From JARRJY01 sp037388705 (GTDB lineage: Bacteria > Pseudomonadota > Gammaproteobacteria > UBA6429 > Thiohalophilaceae), in NCBI GenBank assembly GCA_037388705.1, contig JARRJY010000035.1, positions 1-34,490 on the forward strand: a stretch of 34,490 nt of DNA, given 5' to 3'. Position numbers and translations under genes: made by a program. The notes under the pieces are model-generated. The model saw only the letters and a list, made by a program, of their open reading frames with translations, had not been told where the DNA came from and did not search any database. This document shows positions 26,379-33,809 of this stretch, piece after piece. Positions within the stretch are counted from its first letter, which is position 1. Each line of letters starts with the position of its first letter.

Positions 26379-27047
26379 TCAAGCCGCACATTTAACCCTG
26401 GTCGTAAGCCAGTTTGATAACTCTGTCATCGAATCAACACAATCCAGAGGGCTACATGCCAGTAAACGATCTTTATCATGCACACCATAGCTTACCGCGA
26501 GACTGTGTGCACCGGCATTTTCTGCCATTTGCAGATCATATTCAGTATCCCCCACCATTAATGTTTCATGAGGTTCTACCCCGCACCAATCCATAAGTTC
26601 TTCAATCATTTGGGGGTGAGGTTTAGAACGGGTTTCATCTGCGCAACGGGTATAGTGAAATAAATCTGCAATGCCAGTTTCCTCAAGGACTTTATCCAGG
26701 CCGATGCGGCCCTTCCCGGTGGCAATAGTCACAAAGTAGCCTTGATGATTCAGCTTTTCCAGTAAAGTTGTCGCACCATCAAACAACATTGATGGAATAG
26801 AGCTGGCTTCCAGAAAATGATAGCGGTAACGGTTGGTAAGTTCAGTGTGCTCTTTCTCTGTCCCTTCCGGATATAAACGTTGCAGGGCTTCACGCAAGCC
26901 TAAACCAATCACGTTTTTAAGTTGACTATCAGGCTGGTCGGGTAAATTTATATCGGCCATTGCTGCCCGTAAACAACCAACAATCCGGGCCTCTGAGTCC
27001 ATCAGGGTACCGTCCCAATCAAAAACGATCATGCGCAGTGGTTTCAT
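26379..27047 (-). CDS. HAD-family phosphatase, phosphoglycolate phosphatase-like
   Basis: Hydrolase of the haloacid dehalogenase superfamily, subfamily IA. The nucleophile and acid are in FDWDGTLMDSE (Asp10 and Asp12, approximate), the Lys is in SKPHPQM, and the metal Asp is in MVGDTEYDLQM. A cap domain of the Gph type lies between. It has 222 residues. Its ATG shares one base with the rluC stop, so the two are coupled. The substrate cannot be deduced; the Gph name would be a guess. Confidence 0.88.
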   Translation of the reverse strand: MKPLRMIVFDWDGTLMDSEARIVGCLRAAMADINLPDQPDSQLKNVIGLGLREALQRLYPEGTEKEHTELTNRYRYHFLEASSIPSMLFDGATTLLEKLNHQGYFVTIATGKGRIGLDKVLEETGIADLFHYTRCADETRSKPHPQMIEELMDWCGVEPHETLMVGDTEYDLQMAENAGAHSLAVSYGVHDKDRLLACSPLDCVDSMTELSNWLTTRVKCAA

Positions 27048-28003
27048 TAATACAGTTCCAGTTTCTTTAATATTGATTGTAATTGCTCATCCAGGGAAGC
27101 TTCGACTTTCAACAACTTGCCTGTCTCCGGCAAGTTAAATGTGAGGCTGTATGCATGCAAAAACAACCGGTTTAATCCAATTTTTTTCATTTGCTGGTTA
27201 AAATCCTCATCACCATATTTAGTATCTCCGGCAATGGGATGCCCTGAATGGGCAGCGTGCACTCGGATCTGATGAGTACGTCCCGTTTCCAGTTTTACTT
27301 TGACAAGGCTTGCTGCTTCCCTGCATTGCAGGGGAAAAAAGATACTTTTGGCCGGCTTACCGTCCGGGGTGACTTTCACCATGCGCTCCCCTGATTTAAG
27401 GACATTTTTCCTTAACGGAGCATCAATGATCCTTTTCTTGCTGCCCCAGTTACCTCTTACCAATGCCTGGTAAATCTTTTCAATCTGGTGAAGCCTGAGC
27501 TGTTCATGTAAATTACGCAACGCACTGCGTTTTTTTGCAATAAGCAGGCAACCCGAGGTATCCCTGTCGAGCCGGTGCACCAGCTCCAGGTAATGTGCAT
27601 CTGGTCTTTGCGCTCTTAATGCCTCAATTACGCCATGACTGACTCCACTGCCACCATGGACTGCTATACCACTTGGCTTATTAATAACAAGCAAGGACTT
27701 GTCTTCATACATAATCGCATCTTCAATGCGCTGTTGTAGTCCTTTTGCAGGTAGTGAACGAGAGCTCTCACTGGTGCGCACAGGTGGGATGCGAACCATA
27801 TCACCCGCCTTTAATCGATAGTCAGGCTTGATTCTGCCCTTGTTAACCCTTACCTCTCCTTTACGGACAATTCGATACACCATACTGCGTGGCACACCCT
27901 TGAGGCGAGCCAGCAAGAAGTTATCAAGGCGCTGGCCGGCAAGATCGCTGCTAATTTCCAACATTTGGACGCCAGTTTGTGTATTTTTTGTACTAGTTGT
28001 CAT
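27047..28003 (-). CDS. rluC: 23S rRNA pseudouridine synthase RluC
   Basis: Forms pseudouridines at positions 955, 2504 and 2580 of 23S rRNA in E. coli. An N-terminal S4 RNA-binding domain (about 24-75, QRLDNFLLARL and VRVNKGRIKPDYRLKAGD) is followed by the synthase domain with catalytic Asp146 in HRLDRDTSG and the ending motif GRTHQIRVH. Length 318 matches. It is divergent from rne across 394 bases, as in E. coli, and is followed by the overlapping HAD gene. Confidence 0.95.
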   Translation of the reverse strand: MTTSTKNTQTGVQMLEISSDLAGQRLDNFLLARLKGVPRSMVYRIVRKGEVRVNKGRIKPDYRLKAGDMVRIPPVRTSESSRSLPAKGLQQRIEDAIMYEDKSLLVINKPSGIAVHGGSGVSHGVIEALRAQRPDAHYLELVHRLDRDTSGCLLIAKKRSALRNLHEQLRLHQIEKIYQALVRGNWGSKKRIIDAPLRKNVLKSGERMVKVTPDGKPAKSIFFPLQCREAASLVKVKLETGRTHQIRVHAAHSGHPIAGDTKYGDEDFNQQMKKIGLNRLFLHAYSLTFNLPETGKLLKVEASLDEQLQSILKKLELY

Positions 28004-28397
28004 AAGTTGCGTATATTACCACAAGCAAAGCTTGTAATTGATGCCTGCGCAGAACACTGATATAGTTCCTGAGTAGTGAAATCCGAATAAGCGCACCAGA
28101 AGTGTGCGATTGACAACGGTTTTAGACATACACGCGTTAAGCGGGTATGGCGAAAAAAGAGAAAACAGTAAACTGCGGAAGTCTGCATTTTTCTGAAATT
28201 GTAATCAAACGAATTAAAGCGCTCCCTGGAATAATGATGCCCAGGGGTACGTAAAGACCAGAAACTGGCGGTTCAAGACACGTCCCAAACATAAAGTTTT
28301 TAACGTGTGTCAGTTTTAAAAATAACAGAACAAGTGTTAGGTCTGGCGAACCCGCAGGTCTTGGTTGACCAAGGTTGAGCGCCATAAAGGTTTAAAA
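28004..28397. other. 394-base intergenic region between rluC and rne, the rne leader
   Basis: No gene is supported here; the small minus-strand open frames that cross it lack homology and ribosome sites. A 6-bp inverted repeat ACAAGC...GCTTGT is at 28021-28035 near the rluC start. A perfect TTGACA at 28110-28115 has no fitting -10. From 28223 to 28373 there are several stem-loops (separate entry). A long rne 5' UTR with stem-loops is known from E. coli. Confidence 0.7.
28223..28373 (+). promoter_or_regulatory. Structured RNA leader upstream of rne, rne5-like candidate
   Basis: Three stem-loops are visible. The first, 28223-28247, is CCCTGG/CCAGGG with an 11-base loop. The second is nested: AAACTG (28262-28267) with CAGTTT (28311-28316), inside it ACACGT (28278-28283) with ACGTGT (28303-28308), inside it AAAC (28287) with GTTT (28296). 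The third is CTTGG/CCAAG at 28360-28373. A small alternative stem CCAG/CTGG (28258-28268) would compete with the outer helix. In E. coli a leader with stem-loops lets RNase E cut its own mRNA; here homology to that element is not shown, only position and structure. Confidence 0.5.
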
Positions 28398-28472
28398 ATG
28401 AAAAGAATGTTGTTTAACGCAACTCAGCCAGAAGAGTTGCGCGTTGCGCTGGTAGACGGCCACTCGCATTGA
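28398..28472 (+). CDS. rne: First 21 codons of rne, then frameshifted tail
   Basis: The ATG at 28398 gives 24 residues ending at TGA 28470-28472. The first 21 residues agree with RNase E N-termini; the last three (HSH) come from reading the wrong frame after the deletion. The true continuation begins with the T-R codons at 28462. Confidence 0.8.
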   Translation: MKRMLFNATQPEELRVALVDGHSH

Positions 28473-29607
28473 GCCCAGCCTTGAGGCTGCGTTTGTTGAT
28501 TATGGTGCCGAGCGTCATGGTTTCCTTCCACTGAAAGAAATTTCTCGCGAATACTTCAAAGAAGGTACCGATTTATCAAGTCGTATCAACATCAAAGATG
28601 TCATGCGCGAGGGACAGGAAGTTGTTGTTCAGGTTGGCAAGGAAGAGCGTGGCAATAAAGGTGCGGCGCTGACAACCTTCATCAGCCTGGCCGGTCGCTA
28701 TTCAGTCTTGATGCCAAACAATCCACGTGCAGGTGGTGTCTCACGCCGTATCGAGGGTGAGGACCGCAGTGAGGCTCGCGATGCCCTGAGCCAGATGGAA
28801 ATCCCTAAAGACATGGGATTAATCATTCGTACAGCGGGCATTGGAAAAAGTGTCGAAGAGCTACAGTGGGATTTAGACTACCTGCTAAACCTGTGGGCAT
28901 CGATTAAAAAAGCTTCTGAAGATCGCTCTGCGCCCTTCCTGATATACCAGGAAAGTAACCTGATCACGCGTAGTATTCGTGATTACTTCCGTACCGATAT
29001 CAACGAGATTCTAATTGACGAGCCTGAGGTCTATAAACAGGCACAAGACTTCATGGCCCAGGTCATGCCGCACAACCTTAACAAGATCAAATTATACCAG
29101 GATTCGGTACCCCTGTTCTCCCGTTACCAGGTAGAAACCCAGATTGAATCGGCTTTCCAGAGAGAAGTTCGTCTGCCCTCGGGGGGGTCTATTGTCATCG
29201 ACCACACCGAAGCCATGATTGCCATTGATATCAACTCTGCACGGTCTACCAAGGGCTCTGATATCGAAGAAACGGCCCTGATGAATAACCTGGAAGCAGC
29301 GGACGAAATTGCTCGCCAGCTTCGCTTGCGCGATCTTGGCGGGCTGGTAGTCATTGATTTCATCGACATGACGCCGACCAGGAACCAGCGTGAAGTGGAA
29401 AACCGCCTGAAAGAGGCCTTAAAGGCAGACCGGGCCCGAATCCAGATTGGTCGTATCTCTCGATTTGGCTTGCTCGAAATGTCCCGTCAGCGTCTACGTC
29501 CTTCCTTGGGTGAGTCCAGCCAGGAAGTCTGCCCGCGTTGTAGCGGCCAGGGCACCATCCGCGGGACTGAATCAAGCTCACTGGCTATTTTGCGTATCGT
29601 TGAATAA
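28462..29607 (+). CDS. rne: RNase E catalytic domain fragment
   Basis: Frame open from 28462 (first possible ATG start at 28603) to TAA at 29605. It holds the S1 region (REGQEVVVQVGKEERGNKG), the LPSGGSIVIDHTEAM sensor, catalytic Asp in MIAIDINSAR and Asp in VVIDFIDMTP, the RQRLRPSLGESS stretch, and zinc-link cysteines CPRCSGQG. It ends at RIVE, where family members continue with more glutamates. The conserved residues are intact, which argues for recent damage or error rather than old decay. Confidence 0.85.
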   Translation, partial: TRIEPSLEAAFVDYGAERHGFLPLKEISREYFKEGTDLSSRINIKDVMREGQEVVVQVGKEERGNKGAALTTFISLAGRYSVLMPNNPRAGGVSRRIEGEDRSEARDALSQMEIPKDMGLIIRTAGIGKSVEELQWDLDYLLNLWASIKKASEDRSAPFLIYQESNLITRSIRDYFRTDINEILIDEPEVYKQAQDFMAQVMPHNLNKIKLYQDSVPLFSRYQVETQIESAFQREVRLPSGGSIVIDHTEAMIAIDINSARSTKGSDIEETALMNNLEAADEIARQLRLRDLGGLVVIDFIDMTPTRNQREVENRLKEALKADRARIQIGRISRFGLLEMSRQRLRPSLGESSQEVCPRCSGQGTIRGTESSSLAILRIVE

Positions 29608-30750
29608 TAAGCCATGAAATAAAAAACCGCCCGCGTGGTTGCGCAGGTTCCGGTTGATGTCGCGACGTTCCTGCTCAATGAAAAGCGTGACATGCTGACT
29701 GATATTGAAAAACGCCAGAATATCAATTTGTTGTTGATTCCAAACACTGAAATGGAAACACCTCACTACGAAATTTCGCGTATCCGTGACCCTGCATCTC
29801 GAGCACAAGCAGAAGAACCCGCAGTTAAGACGGTAGCCCCGGCTACGCCACGCCCTGTTCCGGTTTCTACGCAGCCTGGTTTATTTGTCAGAATCTGGCG
29901 AGCGCTTTTTGGCACCGGCCAAATCCAGAAGAAAAAACGGCAGGATCACCGTCGCAAACAGACACATAAATCTCGTCGCCGTACTGGTGGACAACAACAA
30001 CGCCGGACTACTTCAGACAAGCCCAAACAGCAACAGCGCCCACAGAAAAAATCACCTGAAGGGAAACAGCAACAGAGTACTGGTGAACAGAAAAAGGGAC
30101 AACAAAAGCCCTCCCAGCAAGGTATGCAGGACAAGTCGGAAGGTACTGGAAGCCGTCGTGGTCGACGTGGCGGACGTCGTCGTCGCAAATCAGATAATCC
30201 AAAACAGCAGGATAGTCGTCAGGAAAATACACCTGTCACAGCGACAAGCGAGAACGTTCAGCCACAAACAAAACAGAAGCAAAACAAACCAGAGCAAGCA
30301 CAACCTGCAGCTTCAGAGAAGGCTAAAAAGGATAAACCGGTAGAGCCAAAAGTGGATAATGTTAAACCTGTGGAATCTCAACCGGCACCACAAAAAACAT
30401 CGGTAAATAACAAATCATCTGAAAAGGCAGCGTCTCTTAAACAGGTCGAAACAACGGGACAACCAGTCCGCCAGGAGCCAAAACCAACAACAGAGAGGAA
30501 ACCTGCTCCAGTTACTTCGGTTAAAACACAAGCCAAGATAGAAAAACCCGCTCCACAGGATAAGAAACCGGCATTACAACAGGTAACAACGACCAAACCT
30601 GCCGAGCCCGTGAAACAACAGGCAGCCACAACAAAACCTGCTCCTGCTACGCCGGCCAAGCCACAAGCTCGGGCAAAACCCGAGGTGAAACCTGCGCCGG
30701 TTGCTGAACCGCAAGAAATGACCCAGGTATTTACCAGGGAAGATGATTAA
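29608..30750 (+). CDS. rne: RNase E small domain and C-terminal scaffold fragment
   Basis: Same frame as the catalytic fragment, after the stop codons; the first possible start is a GTG at 29635 without a ribosome site. It begins ARVVAQVPVDVATFLLNEKR and METPHYEISRIRD, both matching the RNase E small domain. A short amphipathic stretch PGLFVRIWRALFG near residue 84 resembles the membrane-anchoring segment A. Then follow an Arg/Gln/Lys-rich RNA-binding region with RRGRRGGRRRRKS, and a Pro/Ala/Lys-rich tail. Such a tail is usual for the degradosome scaffold and varies fast. Confidence 0.8.
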
Positions 30751-30771
30751 CCATTAATTATTTGTTAAAGC

Positions 30772-30803
30772 AAAAGGGAGTAACAGAAGTTACTCCCTTT
30801 TTA
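30772..30803. terminator. Bidirectional terminator between rne and the phosphatase gene
   Basis: A perfect 13-bp stem (AAAAGGGAGTAAC at 30772-30784, GTTACTCCCTTTT at 30789-30801) with an AGAA loop is followed by T-rich sequence on the plus strand; A-rich sequence before it gives a T tract on the minus strand. It serves both converging genes. Confidence 0.85.
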
Positions 30804-30821
30804 TTTTTACAGCATTGTTTC

Positions 30822-31319
30822 TTAAACTAACGACAGGAACCGTTTACGGATATCCTCCAACAGGCCTTGTGAGGCATCTTCCACCAGGTCAAAGACGTGT
30901 TCAAAGCCCTGTGGTCCCCCATAATAAGGATCCGGCACTTCAGATTCAGGTCTATGCTCAGCGAAACTCAAAAACAGACTAAGGCAATCATTTTTTTCAT
31001 CCGGACATATACTCGCAAGTATCGCATGGTTATCATTATCCATGGCCAGCACATAATCGAATTTCTCAAAATCATCATTGCTTACCTTACGGGCACGCTG
31101 CGTACTTAGATCAATACCGCGAGAGCGCGCTGTCTGTTGTGCCCTGCGATCTGGCTGTTCACCGATGTGATAGGCATGTGTGCCTGCAGAATCAATATGG
31201 ATATGTTCATCGAGTCCTTCACGTTCCACGATATGACGAAAAACACCTTCAGCAGTTGGCGAACGACAAATATTGCCCATGCATACAAACAATACTGAAA
31301 CTTTCTTATTACTTTTCAT
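30822..31319 (-). CDS. Low-molecular-weight protein tyrosine phosphatase family protein
   Basis: Small phosphatase with the CX5R loop near the N-terminus, LFVCMGNICRSPTAEG, where Cys13 is the nucleophile and Arg19 binds phosphate; the general acid Asp is in VPDPYYGG. It has 165 residues. Homologues act in exopolysaccharide regulation or other signalling (Wzb/YfkJ types), but the sequence does not tell which. It is transcribed toward rne and separated by a terminator. Confidence 0.93.
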   Translation of the reverse strand: MKSNKKVSVLFVCMGNICRSPTAEGVFRHIVEREGLDEHIHIDSAGTHAYHIGEQPDRRAQQTARSRGIDLSTQRARKVSNDDFEKFDYVLAMDNDNHAILASICPDEKNDCLSLFLSFAEHRPESEVPDPYYGGPQGFEHVFDLVEDASQGLLEDIRKRFLSLV

Positions 31320-31513
31320 GACCTTCTACGTAACTATAAAATGAAAAATATTATATCATCGGTGTGAAAAAGAAACCTCAATTGGCAATATAGCAAAGTA
31401 ATATACACATATTGAAAATTACCTGATAAAGTATTAAATATTACGTATAGGGAAGTAACGGTTTATTGTGCAATAAACACAGGAACCCCCTCAGGATCTT
31501 TACAGTTTAAGAG

Positions 31514-32176
31514 ATGGACAAAAAATACACTATTCTACTTGCCGATGACCACAGCATACTCCGAGCCGGCTTGCGCTCCATGTTATCAAGCCTGCCTGAT
31601 TTTGAAGTCATAGGTGAAGTTGATAATGGCAAAGATGCTATTCACAGTGCAATAAAACTTAAACCTGACCTGCTTATTACAGATATATCTATGCCTGGCA
31701 CCAATGGTACTGATGCTGTCAGGGAAATTAAACGTCGCGATGAAAATATTAAAATTCTCGTGCTGACCATGCATGCTTCCGAGAACCATGTACATGACGC
31801 TCTCACTGCTGGTGCTGATGGTTATATGCTTAAAGAAGATACGCACAGTGATTTAATCAGTGCGATTCAGAACATTCTTTCCGGTAAAAGCTTCCTCAGT
31901 CCAGGTGTGTGTTCTAACGTGGTAAGTGGATATTTAAGTGGTACACCAACTTCTACAAAAGTAAGCACCTCCTGGGATTTGCTTACCAACAGAGAAAAAG
32001 AAATTATCAAGCTGATCGCCGAGGGTAACAAGAATAAGGAAATTGCCACTTACCTTTCTATTAGTGTCAAAACGGTTGAGAAGCATCGATCGAATATCAT
32101 GAAAAAACTGGATGTGAAAAATGCAACCGGGTTAATAAATTACGCCATCCAGAATGGTCTGGTTGAGAATAGCTAG
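31514..32176 (+). CDS. NarL/FixJ-family response regulator
   Basis: Two-component regulator with receiver domain at about 6-120 (acidic pocket DD at 11-12, phosphorylated Asp57 in LLITDISMPG, Thr in VLTMHAS, Lys in YMLKED) and a LuxR-type helix-turn-helix at about 155-215 (LLTNREKEIIKLIAEGNKNK and SVKTVEKHRSNIMKKL). It binds DNA as a dimer after phosphorylation by a histidine kinase, probably the convergent one that follows. The 194 bases upstream hold no other gene and may carry its promoter; I could not fix one. Confidence 0.94.
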   Translation: MDKKYTILLADDHSILRAGLRSMLSSLPDFEVIGEVDNGKDAIHSAIKLKPDLLITDISMPGTNGTDAVREIKRRDENIKILVLTMHASENHVHDALTAGADGYMLKEDTHSDLISAIQNILSGKSFLSPGVCSNVVSGYLSGTPTSTKVSTSWDLLTNREKEIIKLIAEGNKNKEIATYLSISVKTVEKHRSNIMKKLDVKNATGLINYAIQNGLVENS

Positions 32177-33547
32177 TTATACATGTTTAACCCAGATTGC
32201 CTGGACGATTGTTCCTTCACCTGATTCTGATTTAATAGAAAATTTCGCACCTGATTGCTCTGCGCGCTCTTTCATGCTCTTCAATCCAAGCCCCAACAGT
32301 TTTTCTTGTTGTTTCTCCTGCTCAACAAATCCTTCACCATCATCCATCACGCGCAAAATGATTCCGTTTTTCATATTTTTAAGACTTACAGTTACCCTGG
32401 ATGCATTGGCATGTTTCGCAATATTATTCATTGATTCCTGAACAATACGGAATATATTTACTTTCATTTTATCTTCGATATCATCTTCAATAATATTGCA
32501 ATCGAAGGTTACCTCGTATTTATATATCTTTTTGTAATCTTCAAAGAACCAGTCAAGCGTCTTTATTACGCCAATTTCATCAAGCATGGTTGGTCGCAGG
32601 TTTAGTGAGACCCGTTTTACTTCCTGCATTGCAGATTGAATGTTATTTATGATTTCGCTGAAGCCATCTTTGAGCGTTTGTAATGCTTCATCATTATCTT
32701 TTGCATATTCCTGTGAAATCATTACGCCTTCTATCTGGTACTTGACTGCACCAAGTATCTGACCAACACCGTCATGTAATTCACTCGCAACCCGCTTTCT
32801 TTCATCTTCCTGGGCTTCAAGTAATTGTTTTGACAATATTTGTAGCTGCTGTTCGGATTCCTGAAGTTTTTTCTTACTGATTTTTTCTTTTTTAAGTTTG
32901 TTCTCCAACTGGTTATTCACATACTCTAGTTTTTGTGAATTTACCAGACGCTCAAACTCAAGTGCAGAAACATATTGTTTTAAACTTTTCTCTGCTTTTT
33001 TTCTTTGTGAAAGATCATCAATTACCAGGACGTAAAAAGAATGGTTATTGTCTTTCTCTTTTTTATCCAGGTTTTTTGCCGGATAGAAAGTAAACCTTAA
33101 GGTATTCCCTGTGACATTGTACTTTGATTCCCATTCAAAGCTTGATTTGCCATCTAGTTCAACCCAGGTGCGATAAAAATAATATCGGGACTCCTCGCTG
33201 ATAAGCGGGTCAATAAATTTCGCGATATGGGATCCTTTAACTTCGTTTACATCACCCCATTCCCACAATTCAATGGTTTTATTGGCACGGACAATATTCA
33301 GATCCTTGTCCAGAACGATGAGCACAAGCTTTTCAAGGGAGTCGACGCTGGATTCCCACTCATTTTTCGCCTCGATAATGCTTTTTACACTATCGTAATT
33401 AAAGCTTGGTCCAGACTCGTCAGGTTCAGACTGAGGAGCAGTTTTACTGGAAGGATTGTCCTGCGAACGTTTACCTAAGTAGTTTTGAAGTTTTCCGGAT
33501 AACTGCCTACCAAGTTCTTCCAGATTGGTATTTTCCTGCTCACTCAT
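32177..33547 (-). CDS. NarX/DegS-type soluble histidine kinase with PAS domain
   Basis: Sensor kinase of the HisKA_3 family that partners with NarL-type regulators. A PAS-like domain is at about 70-180, a coiled coil rich in Glu and Lys at about 185-250, the phospho-acceptor His258 in SELHDGVGQ, and the HATPase_c domain with RIVQESMNNIAKHA (N box) and DDGEGF plus GLGLKSMKERA. No signal peptide or membrane segment is visible, so it is cytosolic. It ends at the base next to the response regulator stop, with the two genes convergent. Cognate pairing is inferred from position. Confidence 0.92.
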   Translation of the reverse strand: MSEQENTNLEELGRQLSGKLQNYLGKRSQDNPSSKTAPQSEPDESGPSFNYDSVKSIIEAKNEWESSVDSLEKLVLIVLDKDLNIVRANKTIELWEWGDVNEVKGSHIAKFIDPLISEESRYYFYRTWVELDGKSSFEWESKYNVTGNTLRFTFYPAKNLDKKEKDNNHSFYVLVIDDLSQRKKAEKSLKQYVSALEFERLVNSQKLEYVNNQLENKLKKEKISKKKLQESEQQLQILSKQLLEAQEDERKRVASELHDGVGQILGAVKYQIEGVMISQEYAKDNDEALQTLKDGFSEIINNIQSAMQEVKRVSLNLRPTMLDEIGVIKTLDWFFEDYKKIYKYEVTFDCNIIEDDIEDKMKVNIFRIVQESMNNIAKHANASRVTVSLKNMKNGIILRVMDDGEGFVEQEKQQEKLLGLGLKSMKERAEQSGAKFSIKSESGEGTIVQAIWVKHV

Positions 33548-33809
33548 ACTTCTTTCTCAGGTTATAGGATTTGTTGAATCCTGTGTGTAAATATAAATTG
33601 TCAGTACATTAGAATTATCTAATATATAGGCAGTATTATCCGTATTTGAAGTGATATTTTAAAGAAATATAGCATTTTATACACTGGATAGTTTCCTGTA
33701 TTTGAGTTGTACAGGATTTTTGAGGGTATCATGTTTCAATTAACGGATTTTTCTGACAATAGAATCATCTAAATGGGGTAAAAGACACTAACTAATTGAT
33801 TTTTATGGA
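33548..33809. other. Intergenic region, AT-rich, no gene
   Basis: Upstream of the histidine kinase and downstream of the ATPase gene; it should hold the kinase promoter. A 7-bp stem TCCTGTA/TACAGGA lies at 33694-33716 with a nine-base loop; on the plus strand it is followed by ATTTTTGA but no plus-strand gene precedes it, so its role is unclear. Confidence 0.4.

Larger units (their letters stand above)
28398..30750 (+). pseudogene. rne: RNase E gene, interrupted by a 5' deletion/frameshift and three internal TAA codons
   Basis: The locus encodes the essential endonuclease and degradosome scaffold RNase E, but not as one frame. It starts MKRMLFNATQPEELRVALVDG (28398-28460) in the normal way. 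After this Gly the next family residues are TRIEPSLEAAF, in a different frame, so about 24 residues plus two bases are missing. A TGA at 28470 ends the first frame. The second frame (28462-29604) has the S1, sensor, DNase I-like and zinc-link regions. It stops at TAA 29605, with more TAA at 29608 and 29620, and then continues in the same frame to 30750. Sequencing or assembly error, a true pseudogene, or a split enzyme are all possible; error seems most likely to me. Confidence 0.85.

Noticed and set aside
28110..28115. TTGACA as the -35 box of the rne promoter
   Set aside because: No hexamer resembling a -10 lies 16 to 18 bases downstream (CGCGTT region), so I do not call a promoter.
28137..28385. 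82-residue minus-strand open frame in the rne leader
   Set aside because: No ribosome site, no recognisable protein features, and it covers the structured leader; judged to be a chance frame.
29602..29625. Reassignment of TAA to glutamate in this organism
   Set aside because: Many genes here end with TAA at the right family length (for example fadE, pabB, plsX, pycB neighbours), so TAA is a normal stop.
25337..33547. SppA-like protein and histidine kinase both beginning MSEQEN
   Set aside because: Six shared residues only; the rest is unrelated and the start is a common polar N-terminus. Treated as coincidence.
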